Below are positions 6,909 through 13,673 of a stretch of DNA of 19,882 bases, piece after piece. Source of the stretch: Desulfobulbaceae bacterium (GTDB lineage: Bacteria; Desulfobacterota; Desulfobulbia; Desulfobulbales; Desulfobulbaceae). Both the position numbers and the translations under genes were made by a program. Position 1 is the stretch's first letter. Every line of letters begins with the position of its first letter. The stretch lies in the NCBI GenBank assembly GCA_003508005.1, contig DNUE01000037.1:1-19882 (forward strand), read 5' to 3'. Below the pieces are notes generated by a model. It made no database searches. It was not told the origin of the DNA and was given only the letters and a program-made list of their open reading frames with translations.

Positions 6909-8560
6909 CCCCCCTGTTCCAGCCCTTTCTCTGCGGCCTGCGCAACCGTTTTTTCCCCGGGGGCAGGATCTCCTCCCGGACCTTGCTCATCCTCGCCTTC
7001 GGCGCCCTGCTCTTCGCTGCCCTCTACCTGGTGAGCCTCAAGACCATTTTTTATTTTCACAGCCAGAATGAGCTGGGGGTGATCCTCAGCCTGAAGATCT
7101 TCGAGATGGCCTGGATGATTGTCTTCACCATGCTGATCTTCTCCAGCATGGTCTCCGGGGTGTCCGCTGTCTTTCTCTCCCATGACAACGAAATCATCTT
7201 CGCCTCGCCGGCCTCCCTCTCCGAGCTCTACCTGATGCGCTACCTGACCACCACCTTCTACACCTCTTGGATGATGGTCATCTTCTCCCTGCCGGTTTTC
7301 GGGGCCTACGGGAAAATTTTCGAGGCCGGGCCGATCTACCTGCTGATCCTGCTGCCGGCGGTGATCGCCATCGCCGCCATCGCCTCCGGCGTTGGGCTTG
7401 CGGTCACCATCATCCTGGTCCGGCTCTTTCCGGCCAGAAGGACCAAGGATATCGTCGTCTACCTGTCCCTGCTCTTCGGCATCCTGCTCTATTTCGTCAT
7501 CCGCCTGCTGCGGCCCGAAGAGCTGGCCGACCCCGAACGCTTTCCCGATTTTATCGAATATCTCTCCCGGATGTCCACCCCGGCCACTCCGCTCCTGCCG
7601 CCCAGCTGGGCGGCGGATCTGCTCACCGGCTTTCTGCAGGATCACAGCTTTGACTGGCTGCTGGCCGCTCTCCTGCTCCTCACCCCGATGGTCGTCTATT
7701 TTGCCGGGGAATGGGCGATGTCCAGGATGTTCTTCTCAGGGTTTTCCAAGGCCCAGGAATCGTTCGGCGGTTCCCGCCGCTTCCAGCCACGATCCTACCG
7801 GCCGAGCCCCATGCTCTGGTTCTTCCGCAAAGAGCTGAAGATGTTCATCCGGGACTCCTCCCAGTGGTCGCAGCTCTTCCTGATCGGCGCGCTGGTGGTC
7901 GTCTATCTCTACAATTTCAAGGTCCTGCCGCTGGAACGTTCCCCCATCCCCGCGGATGCCGTGGCCAACATCATCGCCTATGCCAACATCGGCCTGACCG
8001 GCTTTATCGTCGCCTCGCTGTGCGCACGTTTCGTCTATCCGGCCATCGGCGCGGAAGGCAGTGCCTTCGGCCTGATCCTCACCGCCCCGCTCTCGCTCCG
8101 ACGCTATATGCTCTATAAATACCTCTTTTACCTCATCCCTTTCACCGTCCTGGCCGCGACCCTTCTTGCGGCCAGCAACCACCTTCTCCGGATCACCGGC
8201 CCCATGTGGTGGATATCCCTTGTCACCGGGCTGATCATCACCTGGACGGTGCTGGCCATGGCCTTGGGCTTCGGCTCCATGTACGCAAACTTCAAGGCGG
8301 AAAACCAGGCGGCGGTCCTGGGGGGATTCGGGGCAATCCTCTTTCTCTTTACCGCCATCTCCTTCGAGCTTCTGACCATCCTGGCCGCCGGCATCCCGGC
8401 CTACAGGCTGGTGCGCAGCTGGCGGTGGGGACTGCATTTTTCCAACCCGATCATGGTGCAGACGGTGGGCACGCTCCTGCTCATTGTTTTGGCAGGCGGA
8501 TTGATTTCATTGATCAGCCTGCGCAAGGGGGTTGAAAAAATGGCGGACAACTTCCACTGA
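6905..8560 (+). CDS. ABC exporter permease, multi-pass membrane protein
   Basis: A 551-residue polytopic membrane protein that begins in the ATGA overlap with the ATPase gene. Around a dozen hydrophobic stretches are visible, for example near residues 22-43, 60-85, 115-135, 142-168, 180-196, 245-265, 320-338, 350-375, 400-425, 430-452, 470-500 and 515-540. The two halves are joined by a basic, aromatic linker (about 275-305). It fits the large ABC-2-type or putative ABC exporter permeases that pair with EcsA-like ATPases. The transported substrate cannot be read from sequence. The linked transglutaminase suggests work on peptides or envelope material (inference). An in-frame reading extends upstream to 6713 but lies inside the ATPase gene, so I reject it. 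No terminator is visible after the stop. Confidence 0.9.
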   Translation: MTPLFQPFLCGLRNRFFPGGRISSRTLLILAFGALLFAALYLVSLKTIFYFHSQNELGVILSLKIFEMAWMIVFTMLIFSSMVSGVSAVFLSHDNEIIFASPASLSELYLMRYLTTTFYTSWMMVIFSLPVFGAYGKIFEAGPIYLLILLPAVIAIAAIASGVGLAVTIILVRLFPARRTKDIVVYLSLLFGILLYFVIRLLRPEELADPERFPDFIEYLSRMSTPATPLLPPSWAADLLTGFLQDHSFDWLLAALLLLTPMVVYFAGEWAMSRMFFSGFSKAQESFGGSRRFQPRSYRPSPMLWFFRKELKMFIRDSSQWSQLFLIGALVVVYLYNFKVLPLERSPIPADAVANIIAYANIGLTGFIVASLCARFVYPAIGAEGSAFGLILTAPLSLRRYMLYKYLFYLIPFTVLAATLLAASNHLLRITGPMWWISLVTGLIITWTVLAMALGFGSMYANFKAENQAAVLGGFGAILFLFTAISFELLTILAAGIPAYRLVRSWRWGLHFSNPIMVQTVGTLLLIVLAGGLISLISLRKGVEKMADNFH

Positions 8561-8623
8561 AAACTATTTGATTCCCAGCGATCAGCGAGACTGTAATGAA
8601 GCTGTTTTCGGAAGGACAACTAT

Positions 8624-8762
8624 CGATACCGATACCGACCCCGACCCCGAGAAAATTGCCCTCCAATAACTGGGAGGATGAGCGCGGCAAATCTCAGTAT
8701 CCATGCTGGAAATGATACATTGGCACGGACACTACTCGGGGTCGGGGTCGGTATCGGCGTCG
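8624..8762. repeat. Hexamer-built long inverted repeat (MITE-like or cruciform element)
   Basis: The left arm (8624-8651) is made of CGATAC units followed by CGACCC units and CGAG. The right arm (8735-8762) is its reverse complement at 26 of 28 positions. An 83-base spacer with no clear coding content separates them. The arms are simple six-base tandem repeats, so each arm could grow or shrink by slippage. The arrangement of near-identical inverted ends around a short non-coding core resembles a small non-autonomous element, but no target duplication was recognised. The right arm would encode a glycine-valine run if the downstream small ORF were extended upstream to 8678. Confidence 0.65.
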
Positions 8763-8815
8763 AAGAAATTAACAAAAAATACGTGGCAATCAGAAAAAAT
8801 GGGAAATGCCTTGAA

Positions 8816-9181
8816 ATGACAACACTGCGAAGAGGTTTCTACCTGCTGCTCGGCTTTACCTTTCCGTTCTTCTGGGCGTTCCACGCCACTGGCTTCATGG
8901 CGGTCCTCTACCGGCCGCTCCAGCACCTTTTCGCCACTGCCGGCACCGGCTGGCCTTCCCTGGTCACGGCCTCAATGCTTTACTGCGGCGCGGCAGGCCT
9001 GTTCGAACTGCTTTTCCGGGTGCGGGGCGATATCACCCCTGAATGGCATACCCACCGTCCACAACCACAGTCTGACCATGGATCATGGTTGCCAGATCGC
9101 TGCAAAGAAAAAGGGCCAGGTCAGCCACATCATCCGGAGTCGTCAGGCGGCCCAGAGGAGTCCGGGCCAGCGAAAGATTGA
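8816..9181 (+). CDS. Small membrane protein of unknown function, end uncertain
   Basis: Not recognised. From ATG 8816 it would encode 121 residues: a basic start (MTTLRRGF), two hydrophobic stretches (about residues 7-35 and 48-68) and the charged sequence FRVRGDITPEW. Codons in this part end mostly in G or C, as in real genes here. The last 49 codons lie antisense to the end of the FabL-like gene and read as a low-complexity, polar, proline- and histidine-rich tail that looks non-native. So the true protein may have lost its stop, or be a fragment of a longer gene. An in-frame ATG at 8678 would translate the hexamer repeat and has its GGAGG directly against the start codon, so it is less likely. 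The ribosome site is weak (GGGA about 11 bases upstream). Confidence 0.42.
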   Translation: MTTLRRGFYLLLGFTFPFFWAFHATGFMAVLYRPLQHLFATAGTGWPSLVTASMLYCGAAGLFELLFRVRGDITPEWHTHRPQPQSDHGSWLPDRCKEKGPGQPHHPESSGGPEESGPAKD

Positions 9182-9785
9182 TGATCTCGTCGCGGTTGGG
9201 AAACTTTTTCAGGGCATCGGTGTCCACCACCCCGGCGCTAATGGTGTTGACATTGATGCCTTTGGGTCCGAGTTCCACCGCCAGGTGCCTGATCAGCGAT
9301 TCCAGGGCAGCCTTGGAGGCACCGACCACGGTATAGTTGGGCACTGCCCGGACAGCCCCCAGACTGGAGACAGCAAGAATACGGCCGCCAGGCCGCATCA
9401 TCGGCACGGCATACTGGGCAAGGCTGAGCAGGGCCCTGGCATTGATGTCCATGGCCCAGTTCCAGTGGCGAATGGTCAGTTCCATGGCCGGCTTCAAAAC
9501 CCCGGAGGCGGCGTTACTGACCAGGACATCCAGATGATCGTGACGCATCCTGATCTCGTCAAACATCCGGATCACGTCCTCTTCCTGGGCTACGTTGGCC
9601 TTGACCGCCAGGCAACGGACCCCCTTCTTTTCGATGGCGGCAACCGTCTCCTCGGCATCGCCCCGGTGCCGCACATAATTGACCACCACATCGGCCCCGT
9701 ATTCTGCCAGCCGCAACGCAATAGCCCGGCCGATCCCTCTGGATCCCCCGGTAATCAGGGCAACTTTGCCATCAAGCTTAAACAT
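9033..9785 (-). CDS. fabL: FabL-type enoyl-[acyl-carrier-protein] reductase (SDR family)
   Basis: A 250-residue short-chain dehydrogenase/reductase. The N-terminal GGSRGIG (about residues 13-19) binds the dinucleotide. NAASGVL (91-97) followed by MELTIRHWNW, and the pattern Tyr151-x6-Lys158, match the enoyl-ACP reductase FabL of Bacillus; classical SDRs have Tyr-x3-Lys. KFPNRDE and GQTVVVDGG near the C-terminus also match. It would catalyse the last step of fatty acid elongation, reducing the trans-2 double bond with NAD(P)H. The start at 9785 has GGAG seven bases upstream. The reading frame remains open further upstream to 10079, but that part lies over the DUF362 gene. It follows DUF362 by 89 bases on the same strand. 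A related oxidoreductase role cannot be excluded. Confidence 0.85.
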   Translation of the reverse strand: MFKLDGKVALITGGSRGIGRAIALRLAEYGADVVVNYVRHRGDAEETVAAIEKKGVRCLAVKANVAQEEDVIRMFDEIRMRHDHLDVLVSNAASGVLKPAMELTIRHWNWAMDINARALLSLAQYAVPMMRPGGRILAVSSLGAVRAVPNYTVVGASKAALESLIRHLAVELGPKGINVNTISAGVVDTDALKKFPNRDEIINLSLARTPLGRLTTPDDVADLALFLCSDLATMIHGQTVVVDGGYAIQG

Positions 9786-9874
9786 CTTGTCTCTCCGCCC
9801 AACAAGGTTTCCGGCTTTAATCAAATTTTGCGCTGAATGTAATCCGTTGAAGGTTGAATTGCAACAGGCAAGCG

Positions 9875-10816
9875 TCAGGAGAAGGCTCCCAGGCGGATCA
9901 GGAGCCGCCGCACACTGTTCTTGCCAAAACGCAGAGGATTGAAGCGGACCGGCATGAGCTCTGGGGGGGCGATAAAACCCTCCGCCCGCAGATCTGCCGG
10001 AGCCAGAAGAGGAAAATGCAGCTGGCCGGATTCGGAGCCGGTCAGACCGGCCCGTCGACAGGCTTGCAGCAGCGGGCAAGCCTCAGGATCCACGCCGATC
10101 GCCTCAAGCAGAGCGCGATCCGTGGCCACCGGATTCGTTGAACAGGCAGAGAGCCGCAATGGAAAAGGTACTCCACCGGTAGGGCCCGTCCGGTGCATGG
10201 CCGTGATGCCGTCCACCAGGGTGATCCCGCCAGGCAGGACGGTCAGCAGTTCGGCAAGGTGGTCGGCAAACCGCCCCTGTTTTCCGCCATGGACCATGTG
10301 CCACAAGGGCTTTCGCATTCCGCCAACGCAACCGAAATAATTTTTTACCGCCATGCTGACCCGCATCTGGGCATGGGCCTTCACCCGGGGCAGGTTAACC
10401 AGCAGATCGCAGTCCAGGGCCTCGATTGCCATGCCGACCCTGAGGCCGGAAGGCAGGATGACCGGCCGGGTCCTGCCGAAATCAACGATCCTGACCCCTT
10501 TCCCGCGCAGGGCGGCTGCGACGCCAAGGCTTTCGAGCACCGCCTCGGCTGTTCCGAAGGCCGGCGAGTCTCCCACCGTCACCCGGCTCCCCTGGTCAAG
10601 AAACCACTGGGCCGCAGCCAGGATAAACCGCCCCTCCGTGCACGCCAGCAGACCCCGCCGTGCGGTAATCAAATTCGGTTTCAGCAGGACCTGCGTACCG
10701 CGCAGGCTCAGAGAGGTGGCGCATGCAGCCCACAGCCGGTCAAAGGCCTGGAGCAGCCTCTGTTCATGGTAGTCCGCGCACCGCGTCAGGGCTACGGCAG
10801 TCGAACTGAATTCCAT
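9875..10816 (-). CDS. DUF362 domain protein
   Basis: A 313-residue protein of the DUF362 family, whose biochemical role is not settled; members are often associated with iron-sulfur centres. Recognisable blocks are VLLKPNLITA (about 44-53), GDSPAFGTAEAV (about 82-93), LVNLPRVKAHAQM and VKNYFGCVGGMRKPLWH (about 157-173), GITLVDGITAMHRTGPTGG, and a conserved NPVATDRALLEAIGVDP. Unlike many relatives it has no visible C-terminal ferredoxin-like domain; it ends in a basic tail. No signal peptide is visible. The ATG at 10816 has no good ribosome site, and an intrinsic terminator ends only 11 bases before it, so expression is probably controlled at this point. The FabL-like gene lies 89 bases downstream and could be co-transcribed. 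Confidence 0.9.
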   Translation of the reverse strand: MEFSSTAVALTRCADYHEQRLLQAFDRLWAACATSLSLRGTQVLLKPNLITARRGLLACTEGRFILAAAQWFLDQGSRVTVGDSPAFGTAEAVLESLGVAAALRGKGVRIVDFGRTRPVILPSGLRVGMAIEALDCDLLVNLPRVKAHAQMRVSMAVKNYFGCVGGMRKPLWHMVHGGKQGRFADHLAELLTVLPGGITLVDGITAMHRTGPTGGVPFPLRLSACSTNPVATDRALLEAIGVDPEACPLLQACRRAGLTGSESGQLHFPLLAPADLRAEGFIAPPELMPVRFNPLRFGKNSVRRLLIRLGAFS

Positions 10817-10827
10817 GGGAATGCGCC

Positions 10828-10870
10828 AAAAAAAACCGGCTCAATCCCAGAGGGACGAGCCGGAAAAAAA
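10828..10870 (-). terminator. Strong intrinsic terminator just before the DUF362 start codon
   Basis: The hairpin has a 7-base outer stem CCGGCTC (10836-10842) / GAGCCGG (10857-10863) and an inner stem TCCC/GGGA with an AGA loop. On the plus strand it is flanked by eight As (10828-10835) and seven As (10864-10870), so on the minus strand it ends in eight Ts. It therefore works for transcripts coming from the aconitase side. The DUF362 ATG (10814-10816) follows almost at once, which suggests attenuation, or a short terminated RNA from the promoter upstream. Confidence 0.85.
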
Positions 10871-10898
10871 GGAGAGAAGAGATGAAGTACTGACATAC

Positions 10899-10916
10899 TT
10901 GCAAGCAGCATGCCAA
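10899..10916 (-). promoter_or_regulatory. Sigma-54-like promoter pointing to DUF362
   Basis: The minus-strand sequence TTGGCATGCTGCTTGCAA differs at one base (TGGCAT for TGGCAC) from the sigma-54 (RpoN) consensus TGGCACG-N4-TTGCW, with correct spacing between the GG and GC elements. A start site would lie near 10889. Only about 20 bases later the transcript enters the intrinsic terminator. Sigma-54 promoters need an enhancer-binding activator, usually bound 80-200 bases upstream; an inverted repeat at 11011-11028 is at the right distance. Confidence 0.6.
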
Positions 10917-11010
10917 AATTACCTAATGACCGCAGGAAGAAACAATTAATATGATTCCAGTTAGTTGCCTGGTCGCTCGCGCTTGCCATCCCGGGCTGAG
11001 CCTGCCGCGC

Positions 11011-11028
11011 GGTTTAACTTTTTTAACC
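11011..11028. promoter_or_regulatory. Inverted repeat, candidate activator site
   Basis: GGTTTAA and TTAACC face each other around a T-rich centre, about 120 bases upstream of the predicted start of the sigma-54-like promoter. This is where an enhancer-binding protein would be expected, but the assignment is inference from position only. Confidence 0.3.
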
Positions 11029-11112
11029 CCCGGATGACCAAGGGCTGTCCTTCAGCAGAAGATATACACTCAACTACAGTCTGTTAGGCAGCAGGAGGCA
11101 ACCTCTCAGGAA

Positions 11113-11128
11113 TTGTACCTGGGTACAA
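11113..11128. promoter_or_regulatory. Perfect dyad TTGTACC-TG-GGTACAA after aconitase
   Basis: Two perfect 7-base arms lie around a 2-base centre, 14 bases beyond the aconitase stop. The centre is too short for a hairpin loop and neither strand has a proper T-tail, so it looks like a protein-binding operator more than a terminator. The rest of the 326-base gap between DUF362 and aconitase (10817-11142) holds the terminator, the sigma-54-like promoter and the inverted repeat listed separately. No coding sequence was found in it. Confidence 0.35.
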
Positions 11129-11142
11129 AAATATATATCATT

Positions 11143-13074
11143 TCAACGGGCCCAGTTCAGCAGGCCGCCTGCCGCCAAAATCTCGCGGTGTCTGGGAGAC
11201 AGATCGATCGTTGCGGTCAACGGAGCGCCGTTGACCTCCACAGTAATGGCGGTCCCTCCCGCCAACAAGGCTGCCCGGATGCCCGGGATCACCACTTCCG
11301 CACCCTGCTCCACCCGGTCATAATCATCGGGATCGGCAAAGGTGAGGGGAACGATGCCGAAGTTGATCAGGTTGGCCTTGTGGATGCGGGCGAAGCTCTT
11401 GACCAGCTTTACCTGCACCCCCAGATAGCGCGGGGCAAGGGCAGCATGCTCACGACTGGAACCCTGGCCGTAGTTCTCGCCGCCGACAATGAGCCCGAAG
11501 ACACCCTCCTGAGCTGCCTCCTTCATCTCCAGGGGAAAATTCTGGTTGATCTGATGGAAGACGTATTCGCTGATCGCCGGGATATTGGAGCGCAAGGGCA
11601 GGATCTTGGCCCCGGCCGGCATGATATGGTCGGTGGTAATATTGTCCGCCACCTTGAGCATGACCCGGCCCCGCCAAGTTTCGGGCATGGGCTCGAAGGT
11701 GGGGAACGGTGCGATATTCGGACCGCGGACGATTTCAACCCTGGCGGCCTCGGTCTCGGCCCGGGGCTTTTCAATCCGTCCGTCGCCGGGCAGCAGCCTG
11801 TCGGGCAGAGACACCGCCGGATAGTCCCCCAGATCGCGGGGATCGGTGATTACCCCCTTGATGGCGCTGGCTACAGCCACTTCCGGACTGCACAGGTAGA
11901 CATAGTCGCCGACGGTGCCGCTGCGCCCGGGAAAATTGCGCGGAAAGGTCCGCAGCGAGATACCGCCGGTGGGCGGTGCCTGGCCCATGCCGATGCAGCC
12001 CAGGCAGCCGGACTGATGCACCCGGGCGCCAGCGTGGATCAGGGTCAGGAGATCGCCCTGGGCGGTTATGTTTTCCAGGACCTGGCGGCTACCGGGGTTG
12101 ATCTCGAAGCTCACCTCCCTGCTGACCTCATGGCTGGTCAGGGTCCGCGCGACTACCGTCAGGTCGCGGATGGAGGAGTTGGTGCAGGAGCCCACCAAAA
12201 CCTGAACCACCGGCCGGCCCGCCACCTCCCGCACCGGGACCACGTTGTCCGGCGAGGAGGGGCAGGCAATCAGCGGCTCCAAGGTTGAGAGATCAAGCTC
12301 CATAACCTGACTGTACTCGGCATCAGGGTCGGCCGTCAGTTCCCGCCAATGCTCTTCTCGGCCCTGACTGGCCAGGAACCACCGGGTCTGCATGTCCGAA
12401 GGAAAAACCGAGGTGGTGGCGCCCAGTTCCGCTCCGAAGTTGGTGATGGTGGCCCGGTCGGTCACCGAAAGTTCAGTCACCCCCGGCCCGAAATACTCCA
12501 TGATATACCCGACGCCGCCCTTTACCGAGAGCCGGCGCAGGACCTCGAGGAGGACGTCCCGGGCCGAAACCCAGGGCTGGAGTTTGCCGGTGAGGCGGAT
12601 GCCAAAGATCTTCGGCATGACCAGGTAGAAGGGCTTGCCGGCCATGGCCATGGCCACGTCAAGGCCGCCGGCGCCGATGGCCAGCATGCCAAGGCCGCCG
12701 CCGGTGGGGGTGTGGCTGTCGGAGCCGAGCAGGGTCTTGCCGGGGACTCCGAAGCGTTCCAGGTGCACCTGGTGCGATATGCCGTTGCCCGGTGGCGAGA
12801 AATAAAGGCCGAACTTCCGGGCCACGGACTGGAGAAAACGATGGTCATCGGCGTTCTTGAAGTCCGACTGCACCAGATTATGGTCAACGTAGCAGACCGA
12901 GAGTTCGGTCCTGACCCTGGGGATACCGATGGCCTCGAACTCGAGATAGGCCATGGTGCCCGTGGCGTCCTGGGTCAGGGTCTGGTCGATGCGCAGGGCG
13001 ATTTCCTCTCCCTGCCGCAACTCTCCGGCCACCAGGTGGTCTGCTAAAATCTTTTCGGTGACTGTCCGGCCCAT
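11143..13074 (-). CDS. acn: Aconitate hydratase (about 640-residue type)
   Basis: This enzyme interconverts citrate and isocitrate through cis-aconitate in the TCA cycle. The 643-residue protein has the three cysteine ligands of the 4Fe-4S cluster: Cys297 (in VGSCTNSS), Cys357 and Cys360 (in GCLGCIG). It also has the substrate-binding segments GSDSHTPTGGG (117-127) and, in the C-terminal swivel domain, DHIMPAG and GENYGQGSSREHAALAPRYLG. It is shorter than the classical AcnA/AcnB enzymes (about 890 and 865 residues) and matches the shorter aconitase form. Homoaconitase or isopropylmalate isomerase is less likely because both large and small domains are in one chain. ATG 13074 is chosen for its AAGGAG seven bases upstream; the frame is open to 13305 but that part is non-coding in character. 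Confidence 0.93.
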   Translation of the reverse strand: MGRTVTEKILADHLVAGELRQGEEIALRIDQTLTQDATGTMAYLEFEAIGIPRVRTELSVCYVDHNLVQSDFKNADDHRFLQSVARKFGLYFSPPGNGISHQVHLERFGVPGKTLLGSDSHTPTGGGLGMLAIGAGGLDVAMAMAGKPFYLVMPKIFGIRLTGKLQPWVSARDVLLEVLRRLSVKGGVGYIMEYFGPGVTELSVTDRATITNFGAELGATTSVFPSDMQTRWFLASQGREEHWRELTADPDAEYSQVMELDLSTLEPLIACPSSPDNVVPVREVAGRPVVQVLVGSCTNSSIRDLTVVARTLTSHEVSREVSFEINPGSRQVLENITAQGDLLTLIHAGARVHQSGCLGCIGMGQAPPTGGISLRTFPRNFPGRSGTVGDYVYLCSPEVAVASAIKGVITDPRDLGDYPAVSLPDRLLPGDGRIEKPRAETEAARVEIVRGPNIAPFPTFEPMPETWRGRVMLKVADNITTDHIMPAGAKILPLRSNIPAISEYVFHQINQNFPLEMKEAAQEGVFGLIVGGENYGQGSSREHAALAPRYLGVQVKLVKSFARIHKANLINFGIVPLTFADPDDYDRVEQGAEVVIPGIRAALLAGGTAITVEVNGAPLTATIDLSPRHREILAAGGLLNWAR

Positions 13075-13673
13075 CTTCACTCTCCTTAGCTGCAGGTAGT
13101 TGCCGATTGGCAGCAGGTTGTCCCGCTTCTGAACCAGCACATAAGTTAGGTTGCCTCGAGAACTCGTGGTCTCGGTTGCTGTTCTGGCGTTTGCCTCTGG
13201 TGCGCGGCACTCCCCTCCTTGCCCTCGATCTCCGGCCGAACTTCGGGCGGGACCGGCACTTCGGGGGCGATACCCTTCATGAGCCTGCTGCGATATCGCT
13301 AACATTCTTCAGCCCGATAGCGGATAAGCGCGAAAAGGCGAAGTGGCTCCAGACCTACAATAAACAGGGCTTTGCTGTCAAGAAAAAGGAAATATGCAGC
13401 CAGAGAGAAGCCTGATAACTTCGCCTACTGCCTGACACTGACCAGCCGCCGCTACGATTGCAAGATGCTCCGGAGCTTGCCGGCGTCGAAATCACCATTT
13501 TTGCGATTCCGGCCATCCTTTTCTTTTCCTGAAAAATGATTAAGGTTCAACAAATTCCGCTCTTTGTCGGCGAATCATCTCTGACAAGCCGCAAAAAGCG
13601 GCGTCCGCAGCCTTGGGTCACGGCCGCCCAGGTACTGCTTCCTTTGATCCAATCAGCAGCCAAGGAATAAACC
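13075..13673. other. 600-base gene-free divergent region between aconitase and the M1-ChaN-PDZ gene
   Basis: No convincing gene is visible; the short ORFs here have no recognisable sequence. It contains repeat copy B (13475-13512), a small GCCGC/GCGGC hairpin with an AAAAA loop (13588-13602), and a minus-strand TTGACA hexamer (13376-13381) that could be a -35 element for aconitase but lacks a good -10 at the right distance. The aconitase ribosome site is at the left edge and the AAGGA of the plus-strand gene at the right edge. Confidence 0.5.
13475..13512 (+). repeat. Dispersed palindromic repeat, copy B (degenerate)
   Basis: GCTTGCCGGCGTCGAAATC followed by TGCGATTCCGG matches copy C at 18762-18800 with several changes that weaken the inverted repeat. 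It lies in the divergent spacer about 160 bases upstream of the M1-ChaN-PDZ gene and in the same orientation as copies A and C. Confidence 0.55.

Noticed and set aside
6515..7645. 376-codon minus-strand open frame over the ABC genes
   Set aside because: Very rich in Gly, Asp, Glu and Gln in a mirror pattern; the ATPase and permease are secure.
8624..8762. CRISPR-like repeats
   Set aside because: Only two arms in inverted, not direct, orientation and made of hexamers; no spacers and no cas genes in the window.
10871..10892. Plus-strand GGAG then ATG AAG TAC TGA, a possible three-codon ORF
   Set aside because: Too short, no gene follows on that strand, and the region is better explained as the minus-strand promoter and leader.
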